The notes below the pieces were generated by a model. That model made no database searches. It was given only the letters and a program-made list of their open reading frames with translations, and was not told the DNA's origin. Positions 24,832 to 34,915 of a stretch of 64,000 nucleotides of DNA are shown one piece after another (position 1 is the first letter of the stretch; each line of letters begins with the position of its first letter). The position numbers and the translations under genes were made by a program. The stretch comes from JAFCUW01 sp049898325 (GTDB taxonomy: Bacteria > Pseudomonadota > Gammaproteobacteria > Burkholderiales > Burkholderiaceae_D): the NCBI RefSeq assembly GCF_049898325.1, contig NZ_JAFCXL010000006.1, forward strand, positions 62,001-126,000, in the 5' to 3' direction.

Positions 24832-26796
24832 ATGACCATTTCGCCCCTCAAGCACGATGCCCCCGCCGGCGCCTGGCCGTCCCCCATCAGCGCCGCCATC
24901 GTCGCCGCCGGCGCGGCCCCGCTGTCGCAAACGGCCATCGACGGCGCCGATGTGTACTGGCTGGCCGGCCGCGCCAGCGAAGGCGGTCGCAACACCCTGC
25001 TGCGCCAGCGCGGCGCCGACGTCACCGAGCTGACCCCGGCCGGCGCGGCGCCGTTCAATGTGCGCACCCGCGTCCATGAATACGGCGGCGGCGCCTTGCT
25101 GGTCGACGCCGGCACCGTCTATTTTTCCCATTTTGCCGACAACCGCCTGTATATGCTGCGCGACGGCCAGGCGGCAGTTCCGCTGAGCGAGGCCGGCAGC
25201 CGGCGCTACGCCGACCTGGTGGCCGACCGTGCCCGCGCGCGCCTGATCGCCGTCTGCGAAGACCACGCCAGCACGGGCTATCCGTACAACTGTATCGTCG
25301 CCATCGGCCTCGATGGCAGCCAGACCACGCTGGTGGCCGGCAGCGATTTTTATGCGGCGCCACGGCTCTCGCCCGATGGCAGCAAGCTCGCGTGGCTGAG
25401 CTGGATGCACCCGCGCATGCCGTGGCAGGGCACCGAGCTGTGGCTCGCCGAGGTGGACGCCGACGGCCTGCACAACGCGCGCCGGGTGGCGGGCGGCGCC
25501 GACGAGGCGATCTGCCAGCCGGAATGGTCGCCCGGCGGCGTGCTGCACTTTGTGTCGGACCGCAGCGGCTGGTGGAACCTGTACCGCTGCGCTGCCGAAG
25601 GCGATGGCGAAGCGACCGCCCTGTGTCCCCGCGCGGCCGAATTCGGCAGTCCCCACTGGACCTTCGGCAATGCCATGTACGGCTTTCGCAGCGAGCATGA
25701 CATCGTCTGCACGTATATCGAAGAGGGCGTGAGCCACCTGGCGCGCCTGTCCGGCGTCGACGGCAGCCTCACGCCCATCGCCACCCCCTACCAGGAGATG
25801 CGCGAACTGCGCGTGGCCGGCGACGTCCTCGTGCTGCTCGGTGGCGCGCCCACGATTGCCACCGAACTGGCGCGCATCGACCTGGCGACCGGCGCACTGA
25901 CCGTGCTGGCCCGCTCGATCGCCGCCCTGCCCGCGGCGATCGACAGCGCCGACCTGTCGGTCCCCGAGCGCATCGCTTACCCCAGCGCCAACGGTCGCAC
26001 CGCCCACGCCTTTTATTATCCGCCGCAAAACGCCCGCTACCAGGCGCCGGCCGGCAGCCTGCCGCCGTTGATGGTGATCGGCCACGGCGGCCCCACCAGC
26101 ATGGCCACCAATACCCTGAAACTGGCGACCCAGTACTGGACCAGCCGCGGCTTCGCCGTCCTCGACGTCAATTACGGCGGCAGCACCGGCTTCGGCCGCG
26201 CCTACCGCGACGCCCTCAAGGGCCAGTGGGGCGTCGTCGATGTCGACGACTGCGTCGCCGGCGCCCGTTACCTGGCCACGCGCGGCGTCGTCGACAGCGC
26301 CCGCCTGGTCATCCGCGGCGGCAGCGCCGGCGGCCTGACGGTGCTGTGCGCGCTGGCCTTTCACGATGTATTCAAGGCCGGCGCCAGCTATTACGGGGTG
26401 TCCGACCTGGCCGGCCTCGACGCCGACTCGCACAAGTTCGAATCGCACTACACCGATTACCTGATCGCGCCGCAGCCGCAGGCGCAGGCGTTGTACCGCC
26501 AACGCTCGCCCATCCACCATGCCGACAAGCTGCGTAGCCCCATGATCTTCTTCCAGGGCCTCGACGACAAGGTGGTGCCGCCGCCCCAGTCGGAAGTGAT
26601 GGTCGAGGCGCTGCGCCGCGCCGGCGTGCCGGTGGCCTACATGACGCTCGAAGGCGAGGGGCACGGCTTCAGAAAACTCGACAGCATCGTCCGCACGCTC
26701 GAAGCGGAGCTGTATTTTTACCTGCGCATGTTTGGCGTGACCCCGGCCGAGAAGCTGGCGCCGGTGCACATCGACAATCTGCCACCGACCGCATGA
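24832..26796 (+). CDS. S9-family serine peptidase (acylaminoacyl/dipeptidyl peptidase type)
   Basis: 654 residues without a signal peptide. An N-terminal beta-propeller (about 40-380, with repeats such as SPDGSKLAWLSWMHPRMPW and WSPGGVLHFVSDRSGWWNLY) precedes an alpha/beta-hydrolase domain. The nucleophile is Ser498 in GGSAGG, with Asp in GLDDKVVPP and His in GEGHGFR completing the triad. It is likely a cytoplasmic oligopeptidase acting on N-terminal residues of short peptides. Its stop overlaps the start of the SNF2 ATPase by 4 nt (ATGA), so the two are translationally coupled. Confidence 0.92.
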   Translation: MTISPLKHDAPAGAWPSPISAAIVAAGAAPLSQTAIDGADVYWLAGRASEGGRNTLLRQRGADVTELTPAGAAPFNVRTRVHEYGGGALLVDAGTVYFSHFADNRLYMLRDGQAAVPLSEAGSRRYADLVADRARARLIAVCEDHASTGYPYNCIVAIGLDGSQTTLVAGSDFYAAPRLSPDGSKLAWLSWMHPRMPWQGTELWLAEVDADGLHNARRVAGGADEAICQPEWSPGGVLHFVSDRSGWWNLYRCAAEGDGEATALCPRAAEFGSPHWTFGNAMYGFRSEHDIVCTYIEEGVSHLARLSGVDGSLTPIATPYQEMRELRVAGDVLVLLGGAPTIATELARIDLATGALTVLARSIAALPAAIDSADLSVPERIAYPSANGRTAHAFYYPPQNARYQAPAGSLPPLMVIGHGGPTSMATNTLKLATQYWTSRGFAVLDVNYGGSTGFGRAYRDALKGQWGVVDVDDCVAGARYLATRGVVDSARLVIRGGSAGGLTVLCALAFHDVFKAGASYYGVSDLAGLDADSHKFESHYTDYLIAPQPQAQALYRQRSPIHHADKLRSPMIFFQGLDDKVVPPPQSEVMVEALRRAGVPVAYMTLEGEGHGFRKLDSIVRTLEAELYFYLRMFGVTPAEKLAPVHIDNLPPTA

Positions 26797-29700
26797 CGGC
26801 CAGCAGTGTGCAGCAGCAGTTCGCCGCCTTCTCGGACACCCAGAAGCTGATCGCCGCCCTGCTGGCGCTGGCGGGCGAACCGATGGGCAAGAGCCGCATC
26901 ACCTTGCACCTGGCCGAAATCGGCGTCGTCATCCCCGCCACCACGCTTGAGAGCGACCTGGCCCTGCTCAAGGCCATGACGCTTGCCACCGAAGTGACGG
27001 GCCGCGGTTTTAGCCTGAGCGCGCCGGCAGTGTGGCCGGCCCTGCGCGTCGCGCTCGACGCCGGCATGGTCGAGCCGCTGCGCCATTCGTACCAGAAAAT
27101 CATGCCACTGCGCGTGAACTGGGAGGGCAATGTGGTGCTGCGCAGTTACCGCCAGGGGGTGGCGATGCTGCGCATGGCGCTGCTGCTGGGCGACGACGCC
27201 AGCGTTGTCACGCCCCTGCTCGACGCCTGCCTGGCCTGCCATGAGGCGGGCTATTCGCACCCGCTGATCGACATCGCCGGCAGCCCCTTCGAGGCAGAAC
27301 TGGTCGACCGGATCCACCCCGCGGTGCGCGACGACGTCGTCGCCGTGCTGCTGAACCATTGCCAGCACGCGCCCGCCGGCGCCCGTGCCATCGGCGCCTA
27401 TGCCGAGGCGCTGGCGGCGCGGCCCGGCGCACGCATGCCGCTGCGGGTGGCCTTGACGGCCCACCTGATCCTGTGCGGGCGCCTCGACGACGCCGGCGCC
27501 CTGCTGGCCGAACTCGATGCCTCGTACGGCCACATGTTCGACGGCGCCATCGCCCTGCTGCGCGGCGACGACGCGCTGGCGCTGGCGCGCTTCGACGAGG
27601 GCCTCAAATTGCGCCGCCGCGAGACGGGCAAGCGCAAGGCGATTTTCAGCGGCTTCGCCGGCCACCTGTATGTGCTGGGATTGCTCAAGAGCGGCGAGCC
27701 GCGCCACCTCAAGCAGGCCGAGACCTACCTGGAGATCGCCACCAAGGGCGCGCACAGCGCCGACACCGCCGTCTACCAGCAACTGAGCATGCTGCGCCAG
27801 ATCCGCGCCGGCACGGTCGACCCGGAGGTGCTGCCCACGCGCGCGTGGGAGACGCAGATGCAGCCGGTGCTGTTTCGCGCCCTGCTGCACTGGTGGCTGG
27901 GCAGCAGCGCCCTGGCCGGCCGCAAGGCGCTGCTCGAGCAGGCCTGCGAGGACGCGTCCGGCGCCGGCTTCGACCTGATCGCGGCCCAATTGGGCGCCGT
28001 GCTGGGGCAACTGGGCGCGCTGGGCCACGAGCAGCAGGCGATCGCCCTGCGCCAGCGCCAGCGCTACGCCGACATGACGATCTGGTTCGAACGCGAGGAA
28101 GCCTGGCAGCGCCAGCTCAATGCGCTGATCAACCTGCAGCCGGCCGTCAACGTCGAGACGGTGCGCGAATCGCGCCTGGTGTGGCTGATCGGCTACGCCC
28201 CCGACTGGGGCATCAACAGCATCGAGCCGCGCGAGCAGAAGCGCGACGCCCAGGGCGGCTGGAGCCGTGGCCGCGCGATGTCCCTCAAGCGCCTGGCCGA
28301 CGACGCCGGGCAGATCGATTTCCTGACCAGCCAGGACCTGGCCGTGGTCGCCACCATCGAAGCGTTCAAGTATTACAGCCAGAGCGGCTCGCGCTATGAA
28401 CTCGACACCGACAAGGCGGTGGCGGCCCTGATCGGCCACCCGCTGCTGTTCTGGATCGACGCGCCGGGCTCGCGCGTGGAGCTGCTGCCGGGCGAGCCGG
28501 AGCTGCTGGTCAAGGCCAGCGCCGGCCAGGTGACCATTACCATGCGCCCGTCCACCGTGGGCGCGGACGATGTCTGCATCAGCCGCGAAACTTCGAGCCG
28601 CCTGCGCGTGGTGCGCCTGAACGCCGAACACCGGCGTGTCGGCGCCATCATCGGCACCGGCCTGGTGGTGCCGCTGGCCGCCGAAAAACAGGTGCTCAAG
28701 GCGATCAGCGCCATTTCATCGATCGTCACGGTGCAGTCCGACATCGGCGGCAGCGACGGCGACATCGACCAGGTGGCGGCCGATCCCCGCCTGCACGTGC
28801 ACCTGCTGCCCTACCAGCAGGGTTTGCGGATGCAACTGCTGGTGCGCCCGCTGCCGGGCGCCGGCGCCTATTACCCACCCGGCAGCGGCGCCGAAAGCGT
28901 GATCGCGGAACTGAACGGCGCGCGGGTGGAAGCGCGGCGCGACCTGAACGCCGAACGGGAGGCCGAGCGCCAGCTGATCGGCGCCTGCCACAGCCTCGAG
29001 TACGCCGAAGACGAGCATGGCGAATGGCTGCTGGGCCAACCGGTGCCGTGCCTCGAACTGCTGGCCGAGCTGCAGGAAGTCGACCCCGCCAAGGTGCTGG
29101 TGGCGTGGCCCGAGGGCGAGTCGTTCAAGGTGAGCAAGAAAGTCGAATCGAAGTCGATGCGCCTGTCGATCAAGCGCGACACCGACTGGTTCGCCGCCAA
29201 CGGCGACGTGCAGATCGACGAGGACCGCATTGTCGACCTGCGCGCCCTGCTCGACATGCTGCGCAGCAGCCACGGGCGCTTTGTCGAACTGGGCGACAAC
29301 CAGTTCGTGGCGCTGTCGACGGAGCTGCACCGGCGCCTGATGGAACTGGCCGCGTACGGCGAGCTCACGGCCGATGGCGTGCGGGTGCACCCGCTGGCCA
29401 GCTTCGCGCTGGAAGAACTGGCGCACGATGCGGGCGGCGTCAAGGCCGATAAAATGTGGAAGGAGCACCTGAAGCGGCTGGCGGCGACGACCGTGTTCAC
29501 GCCGGCGCTGCCGTCGACCTTGCAGGCCGAGTTGCGCGACTACCAGCTCGACGGCTACCAGTGGCTGGCGCGGCTGGCCCACTGGGGCGTGGGCGCCTGC
29601 CTGGCCGATGACATGGGACTCGGTAAGACCGTGCAGGCGCTGGCGCTGCTGCTGCAGCGCGCGCCCGGCGGGCCAGCGCTGGTGGTGGCGCCCACTTCCG

Positions 29701-30923
29701 TGTGCATGAACTGGATGGCCGAGGCGGAAAAATTCGCGCCCACCCTGCGCATCAAACTGTTCGGCGCGGGCGACCGCGCCGCGCTGCTCGACGGCGTGGC
29801 GCCGTTCGACCTCGTCGTCGTCAGCTACGGCCTGCTGCAACTGGCGGCGGCGCAGTTCGCCCAGGTGCGCTGGCACACGGTGGTGCTCGACGAAGCGCAG
29901 GCGATCAAGAACAACGCCACCAAGCGCTCGCAGGCGGTGATGGCGCTGCAGGCCGACTTCAAGATGGTGGCCACCGGCACGCCGCTGGAGAACCACCTGG
30001 GCGAATTGTGGAACCTGTTCCGCTTCATCAATCCCGGCTTGCTGGGCAGCGCCGAGCAGTTCAACCTGCGCTTTGCGGGTCCCATCGAAAAAGCCCAGGA
30101 CAAGCGCGCCGAACAGGGCGCCCGCACGCGCCTGCGACGCCTGATTCAACCGTTTATCTTGCGCCGCACGAAGGCGCAGGTGCTCACCGAACTGCCGCCG
30201 CGCACGGAGATCGTGCTGCCGGTCGATCTGACGGCGCCGGAAACGGCGCTGTACGAATCGCTGCGGCGCGACGCGCTGGCCAGGCTGGCCGCGCTCGAGC
30301 AGCCGCAACACCAGAAGTCGATCGAGATCCTGGCCGAGATGATGAAGCTGCGGCGCGCCTGCTGCAACCCGAACCTGGTGGCGCCGGAACTGCAGCTGGA
30401 AAGCTCGAAGCTGGGCGTGTTCGCCCGGCTGGTCGACGACCTGCTGGAAAACCGCCACAAGGTGCTGGTGTTCAGCCAGTTCGTCGACCACCTGAGCCTG
30501 ATCCGCCGCCACCTCGACGCGCGCGGCATCGCCTACCAGTACCTCGACGGCGCCACCCCGATGGCCGAGCGCAAGAAGCGGGTCGACGCCTTCCAGGCCG
30601 GCATCGGCGACCTGTTCCTCATCAGCCTGAAAGCGGGCGGCGTCGGCATCAACCTGACGGCGGCCGATTACGTCATCCACATGGACCCGTGGTGGAACCC
30701 GGCGGTCGAAGACCAGGCCTCGGACCGCGCCCACCGCATGGGGCAGTTGCGGCCCGTGACGATCTACCGGCTGGTGGCGCGCCACACGATCGAAGAAGGC
30801 ATCGTCGACCTGCACAAGCACAAGCGCGACCTGGCCGACAGCCTGCTCGAAGGGGCCGACCTGGCCGCCCGCATGTCGCCCACCGACATGCTGCGCATGC
30901 TCGAGGAGGGCCTGGCCAAGTGA
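26793..30923 (+). CDS. Large SNF2-family DEAD/DEAH-box ATPase
   Basis: 1,376 residues. The C-terminal ~470 residues are a complete Swi2/Snf2 motor: Walker A ADDMGLGKTVQA (near 940), DEAQ box (near 1032), ATGTPLENHLGELWNLFRF, then the HELICc half with KVLVFSQFVDHL, LISLKAGGVGINLTAADYVIHMDPWWNPA and QASDRAHRMGQ. The first ~900 residues have no recognised domain; 150-480 looks helical and TPR-like. Such bacterial proteins (RapA/HepA-related) translocate on dsDNA and remodel protein-DNA complexes. It is coupled to the peptidase upstream and the membrane protein downstream. Confidence 0.92.
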   Translation: MTASSVQQQFAAFSDTQKLIAALLALAGEPMGKSRITLHLAEIGVVIPATTLESDLALLKAMTLATEVTGRGFSLSAPAVWPALRVALDAGMVEPLRHSYQKIMPLRVNWEGNVVLRSYRQGVAMLRMALLLGDDASVVTPLLDACLACHEAGYSHPLIDIAGSPFEAELVDRIHPAVRDDVVAVLLNHCQHAPAGARAIGAYAEALAARPGARMPLRVALTAHLILCGRLDDAGALLAELDASYGHMFDGAIALLRGDDALALARFDEGLKLRRRETGKRKAIFSGFAGHLYVLGLLKSGEPRHLKQAETYLEIATKGAHSADTAVYQQLSMLRQIRAGTVDPEVLPTRAWETQMQPVLFRALLHWWLGSSALAGRKALLEQACEDASGAGFDLIAAQLGAVLGQLGALGHEQQAIALRQRQRYADMTIWFEREEAWQRQLNALINLQPAVNVETVRESRLVWLIGYAPDWGINSIEPREQKRDAQGGWSRGRAMSLKRLADDAGQIDFLTSQDLAVVATIEAFKYYSQSGSRYELDTDKAVAALIGHPLLFWIDAPGSRVELLPGEPELLVKASAGQVTITMRPSTVGADDVCISRETSSRLRVVRLNAEHRRVGAIIGTGLVVPLAAEKQVLKAISAISSIVTVQSDIGGSDGDIDQVAADPRLHVHLLPYQQGLRMQLLVRPLPGAGAYYPPGSGAESVIAELNGARVEARRDLNAEREAERQLIGACHSLEYAEDEHGEWLLGQPVPCLELLAELQEVDPAKVLVAWPEGESFKVSKKVESKSMRLSIKRDTDWFAANGDVQIDEDRIVDLRALLDMLRSSHGRFVELGDNQFVALSTELHRRLMELAAYGELTADGVRVHPLASFALEELAHDAGGVKADKMWKEHLKRLAATTVFTPALPSTLQAELRDYQLDGYQWLARLAHWGVGACLADDMGLGKTVQALALLLQRAPGGPALVVAPTSVCMNWMAEAEKFAPTLRIKLFGAGDRAALLDGVAPFDLVVVSYGLLQLAAAQFAQVRWHTVVLDEAQAIKNNATKRSQAVMALQADFKMVATGTPLENHLGELWNLFRFINPGLLGSAEQFNLRFAGPIEKAQDKRAEQGARTRLRRLIQPFILRRTKAQVLTELPPRTEIVLPVDLTAPETALYESLRRDALARLAALEQPQHQKSIEILAEMMKLRRACCNPNLVAPELQLESSKLGVFARLVDDLLENRHKVLVFSQFVDHLSLIRRHLDARGIAYQYLDGATPMAERKKRVDAFQAGIGDLFLISLKAGGVGINLTAADYVIHMDPWWNPAVEDQASDRAHRMGQLRPVTIYRLVARHTIEEGIVDLHKHKRDLADSLLEGADLAARMSPTDMLRMLEEGLAK

Positions 30924-31411
30924 GCGACCACGATGACAGCGATCACGCCGCCGTTACCGTCGTCGGCGTCAAGTCCTCGCTGGCGTACGGCGCCACCGCG
31001 GTGCTGGCGGCGCTGCTGTTTTTCGTCGTCTTGCCGTTCGCCTTTCGCTGGGGCGATCTGGTCGCCGGCACGGTGCTGGCGCTGTCGGCCGTGCTGGTGG
31101 CCGCGCGCCTGGCCAGCACCCGCAGCGTGGTGCTGTATTACGACGCCGTCGGGGTCTGGGTGGTCGCCGGCGTGCTGCCCTGGCGGCGCCGCGTGACGGG
31201 CCTGAAGTGGCGCGACATGGACGAAGCGGCCTATGACGGCGGCCTGTGGAGCTGGATGACGCGCTCGTGGACGCTGCGGGTGAGCCACCGCCACACGCGC
31301 GTGAACGCGATCCTGCTGACCCATATCGCCGGTGGCAAACAGGCGGTGGCATCGCTCAACGCCCGCCACCAGCAATGGCTGCAGGCGCACGGTGAAACCT
31401 GGCAAGGATAG
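30920..31411 (+). CDS. Small membrane protein with a PH-like soluble domain
   Basis: 163 residues from GTG 30920, which overlaps the SNF2 stop (GTGA) and has GAGGAGGG about 10 bases upstream. An acidic N-terminus (SDHDDSDH) precedes two membrane helices (about 22-65). The rest (VVLYYDAVGVWVVAGVLPWRRRVTGLKWRDMDEAAYDGG...) resembles bacterial PH-like domains of membrane proteins, an assignment I hold only loosely. It is the third gene of the peptidase-SNF2 operon. Confidence 0.7.
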   Translation: MSDHDDSDHAAVTVVGVKSSLAYGATAVLAALLFFVVLPFAFRWGDLVAGTVLALSAVLVAARLASTRSVVLYYDAVGVWVVAGVLPWRRRVTGLKWRDMDEAAYDGGLWSWMTRSWTLRVSHRHTRVNAILLTHIAGGKQAVASLNARHQQWLQAHGETWQG

Positions 31412-31554
31412 CTGCGCAAGCTGCATCGAAATGTTACCGCGTCGCGCAAGCGGGGCAAATGATGTTAACCTGACGCCCGTCGCCCGGGTGGGCGGGGCGG
31501 CCGCGGCGCAGCGTGAGCACTGCGCGGCGTATTGACACATTCACGAGGCCACAC

Positions 31555-33486
31555 ATGATCAAAAAAAAAATTGCGCTCGCTGTCCTGATGACGGCGTTCG
31601 CCATGGCGCCCGTGGCGGCGGCCAAGCCCAAGAAGGCCACCACCCCATCCGGCGCCAGCGCCCACCACGGCGGCAAGGCGAACAAGGCGAGCAAGACGGG
31701 CAAGACGGGCAAGGCCGCCAGGGCGGGCAAGGCTGCGCCCGCGGCGGCGCCCGCGGCGGCGCCCGCGGCGGCGGCGGCAGCGGCGCCCGTGGTGATCACC
31801 ACCACCCCGTCGGAAAAGCGCGCCGACCGCACACTCGACTACAACGCCCAGCAGTTCCTCAACGCCCAGTGGAAGCTCGATCCCGAGGCGGCCATCAGCG
31901 TGGGCAAATTCGACGGCGCCGCCGCCATGTCGATTCCGAACGCGGCCACCCGCGCGCAACAGCTCAGCTTCGCCGGCGAGTGGCTGGAAAAATTCGGCAA
32001 GATCGATCCGCGCCAGCTCTCGCCCAAGCAGCGCACCGACCTGGCGGTGCTGGTCAACAAGGTCAAGGCCGACCAGTTCGCGCTGACCACCCTCAAGCAA
32101 TGGGAGTGGAATCCGGCCCTGTACAACATCGCCGAGCCGCTCGACCTGATCTTGTCGACCGACTACGCGGCCAAGCCGCAGCGCCTGCGCACGCTGTCAA
32201 AACGGCTCGCCAGCGCGCCCGCCTACTACCAGGCGGCGCAGGCGAGCATCGTCAACCCCACCCGCGAGCACACGGCGCTGGCCATTGCGCAGGCGCCCGG
32301 TACGCTGGTGGTGCTGGCCGACCTGGGCAAGGCGGCCCAGGAATCGATCCTGACGGCGCAGGAAAAGGCGATCTTCGCCCAGCGCGTGGCCAACGCAGGC
32401 AGCGCGCTGCTGGGCTACGTGGACTTCCTGGCCGCCCTCGACCGGCGCCAGCGCGCCAGCGGCGGCGCGCGCTCGTTCCGCCTCGGCAAAGCACTCTATG
32501 AAGCCAAGTTCGGCTACGACATCGGCTCGGCCAGCAGCGCCGAGCAGACGTATCAAAAAGCGCTGACGGCGAAGGAAGAACTGCTCACGCGGATGAGCGC
32601 CCTGGCCGACGAGCTGTGGCCGAAAGTGATGGGCAACGCGGTCAAGCCGGCCGACCGCTACGCCAGGATCGGCCAGGTGATCGACAAGCTGTCGAACAAC
32701 CACGTCGCGCGCGAAAATTTCCTGCCCGAGATCCGCCGCCAGATCCCCCTGCTGCAGGACTGGGTGACGTCCCACAACCTGCTCACGCTCGATCCCCGCC
32801 GGCCGCTGGAAGTGCGCGAGACGCCGCTGTACAAGCGCGGCATCGCCGGCGCCAGCATCGATGCGCCGGGCCCGTACCGGCCGCAGGACCGCACCTGGTA
32901 CAACGTCACGCCGATGACGGCGCTGACGGCGGCCGAGGCCGAGAGCAGCCTGCGCGAGTACAACACCTGGATGCTGCAGATCCTCAATATCCATGAAGCG
33001 GTGCCGGGCCACTACGCGCAACTCGTGTATGCGAACAAGTCGCCGTCGCTGGTCAAGTCCCTGTTCGGCAATGGCGCCATGGTCGAGGGCTGGGCCGTGT
33101 ATGCCGAGCGCATGATGCTCGAATCGGGCTACGGCGACAACGCGCCCGAGATGTGGCTGATGTACTGCAAGTGGAACCTGCGCAGCGTCACCAACACCAT
33201 CCTCGACTACAGCGTGCACGTGAACGGCATGAGCGAGGCGCAGGCGCTCGACCTGCTGGCGCGCCAGGCCTTCCAGACGCCGGCCGAGGCGCAGGAAAAA
33301 TGGCGCCGCGTGCAGCTCTCGTCGGTGCAGCTGACGAGCTACTTCAGCGGCTACAGCGAGATCATGGAACTGCGCGAACAACGCAAGCAGGCGCTGGGCG
33401 CGGCGTTCAACCTCAAGCAGTTTCACGAGCAGTTTCTCGGCTACGGCAATGCGCCCGTGAAGACCATTCGCGAGCTGATGCAGTAA
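31555..33486 (+). CDS. DUF885-family exported protein, putative zinc carboxypeptidase
   Basis: 643 residues from ATG 31555 (CGAGG upstream). A signal peptide (about 1-22, ending VAAA) is followed by a low-complexity linker of Lys/Gly/Ala and then Ala-Pro repeats (about 23-82), and the DUF885 domain. The zinc motif is HEAVPGH (His480, Glu481, His486), with GWAVYAERMMLE downstream providing the likely third ligand. DUF885 proteins are related to M32/M3-type gluzincins, but their substrates are mostly unknown. Probably periplasmic or cell-envelope bound. Confidence 0.88.
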   Translation: MIKKKIALAVLMTAFAMAPVAAAKPKKATTPSGASAHHGGKANKASKTGKTGKAARAGKAAPAAAPAAAPAAAAAAAPVVITTTPSEKRADRTLDYNAQQFLNAQWKLDPEAAISVGKFDGAAAMSIPNAATRAQQLSFAGEWLEKFGKIDPRQLSPKQRTDLAVLVNKVKADQFALTTLKQWEWNPALYNIAEPLDLILSTDYAAKPQRLRTLSKRLASAPAYYQAAQASIVNPTREHTALAIAQAPGTLVVLADLGKAAQESILTAQEKAIFAQRVANAGSALLGYVDFLAALDRRQRASGGARSFRLGKALYEAKFGYDIGSASSAEQTYQKALTAKEELLTRMSALADELWPKVMGNAVKPADRYARIGQVIDKLSNNHVARENFLPEIRRQIPLLQDWVTSHNLLTLDPRRPLEVRETPLYKRGIAGASIDAPGPYRPQDRTWYNVTPMTALTAAEAESSLREYNTWMLQILNIHEAVPGHYAQLVYANKSPSLVKSLFGNGAMVEGWAVYAERMMLESGYGDNAPEMWLMYCKWNLRSVTNTILDYSVHVNGMSEAQALDLLARQAFQTPAEAQEKWRRVQLSSVQLTSYFSGYSEIMELREQRKQALGAAFNLKQFHEQFLGYGNAPVKTIRELMQ

Positions 33487-33563
33487 GCTGACGCCGCCAA
33501 CGCGGGGGCCGGCCGGCCCTCGCCTGCGTAGTTTCCCTCACTGCAAAGCGCGGCCCCGGCTGC

Positions 33564-33600
33564 TAGAATCGTCCAGCCACAGGGGCGCAGTTCGCGCCCC
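33564..33600 (+). promoter_or_regulatory. Possible promoter and leader hairpin before the MFS transporter
   Basis: TAGAAT (33564-33569) fits a -10 box. It is followed by a 7-bp hairpin GGGGCGC/GCGCCCC (33582-33588 and 33594-33600) 20 bp before the start codon. No good -35 is visible. Function uncertain. Confidence 0.35.
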
Positions 33601-33620
33601 GCAATTACCAGAAAGACCCG

Positions 33621-34892
33621 ATGACCCAAGCCGTTCCCGTCAAGCCCAATTCACCGGGCACCGTCCTTTTCGCCAGCCTGATCGGCACCACCATCGAATT
33701 TTTCGATTTCTATATTTACGCCACCGCCGCCGTGCTGGTGTTCCCCAAGCTGTTCTTCCCCGCCTCGGACGCCGCCGCCGCCACCTTGCAGTCGCTGGCG
33801 ACGTTTGCGCTGGCCTTCCTGGCGCGCCCCATCGGTTCGGCCGTGTTCGGCCACTTCGGCGACCGCGTGGGCCGCAAGGCGACGCTGGTGGCGGCCCTGC
33901 TGACGATGGGCGTGTCGACGGTGGTGATTGGCATGCTGCCCACCTACGCCACCATCGGCGCGCTGGCGCCACTGCTGCTGGCGCTGTGCCGCTTCGGCCA
34001 GGGCCTGGGCCTGGGCGGTGAATGGGGCGGCGCCGTGCTGCTGGCGACGGAAAACGCGCCGCCGGGCAAGCGCGCCTGGTATGGCATGTTCCCCCAACTG
34101 GGCGCGCCGATCGGCTTTTTTCTCTCGGGCGGCACCTTCCTGCTGCTCACCCAGGTATTGACGGAGGCCGAGTTTTTTGCCTACGGCTGGCGCATTCCCT
34201 TCCTGGCCAGCGCGCTGCTCGTCATCGTCGGCATGTACGTGCGCCTGAAGCTGACGGAAACGCCGGACTTCGCCCGCGTGCTGGCCAAGAACGAGCGCGT
34301 CAAGATCCCCGTCGTGGCGGTGCTGCGCGACCACACGCGCGCGCTGGTGCTGGGCACCCTGATCGCACTGGCCACCTTCGTGCTGTTCTACCTGATGACG
34401 GTGTTCACCCTCAGCTGGGGCACCAGCAAGCTGGGGTTTTCGCGCAAGGAGTTCCTCGAGCTGCAGCTGTTCGCCGTGCTGTTCTTCGGCCTCACGATTC
34501 CCTTCTCGGCCGTGCTGGCCGACAGGAAGGGGCGCCGCGAAACCATGATCTGGGTGTCGGGCGCGATTGCCGTCTTCGGCCTGGTGCTGGCGCCCCTGTT
34601 CGGCTCCGGCAGCACCGTGCAGGTGGCGCTGTTCCTGGCGCTGGGCCTGGGCCTGATGGGCATGACGTACGGCCCGCTGGGCACCCTGCTCTCCGAGCTG
34701 TTCCCGGCCGAGGTACGCTACACGGGCGCCTCGCTCACGTTCAACCTGGCCGGCATCCTGGGCGCGTCGCTGGCGCCGTATGCCGCCACCTGGCTGGCCA
34801 CCAATTACGGCTTGCCGTATGTGGGCTACTACCTGTCGGTGGCCGCCGTCATCAGCCTGGTGGCCCTGCTGCTGACCAAGCGCACGGCGTAG
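33621..34892 (+). CDS. MHS-type major facilitator superfamily transporter
   Basis: 423 residues with 12 predicted membrane helices. Family signs are IGTTIEFFDFYIYATAA in helix 1, GHFGDRVGRKATL between helices 2 and 3, and RFGQGLGLGGEWGGAVLLA in helix 4, as in the metabolite:H+ symporter group (ProP, KgtP, ShiA). It imports an organic acid or osmolyte with protons; the substrate is not evident. It is a single gene ended by a strong terminator. Confidence 0.92.
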   Translation: MTQAVPVKPNSPGTVLFASLIGTTIEFFDFYIYATAAVLVFPKLFFPASDAAAATLQSLATFALAFLARPIGSAVFGHFGDRVGRKATLVAALLTMGVSTVVIGMLPTYATIGALAPLLLALCRFGQGLGLGGEWGGAVLLATENAPPGKRAWYGMFPQLGAPIGFFLSGGTFLLLTQVLTEAEFFAYGWRIPFLASALLVIVGMYVRLKLTETPDFARVLAKNERVKIPVVAVLRDHTRALVLGTLIALATFVLFYLMTVFTLSWGTSKLGFSRKEFLELQLFAVLFFGLTIPFSAVLADRKGRRETMIWVSGAIAVFGLVLAPLFGSGSTVQVALFLALGLGLMGMTYGPLGTLLSELFPAEVRYTGASLTFNLAGILGASLAPYAATWLATNYGLPYVGYYLSVAAVISLVALLLTKRTA

Positions 34893-34915
34893 GCGGCGTC
34901 GCCGCCCGCTACAAC

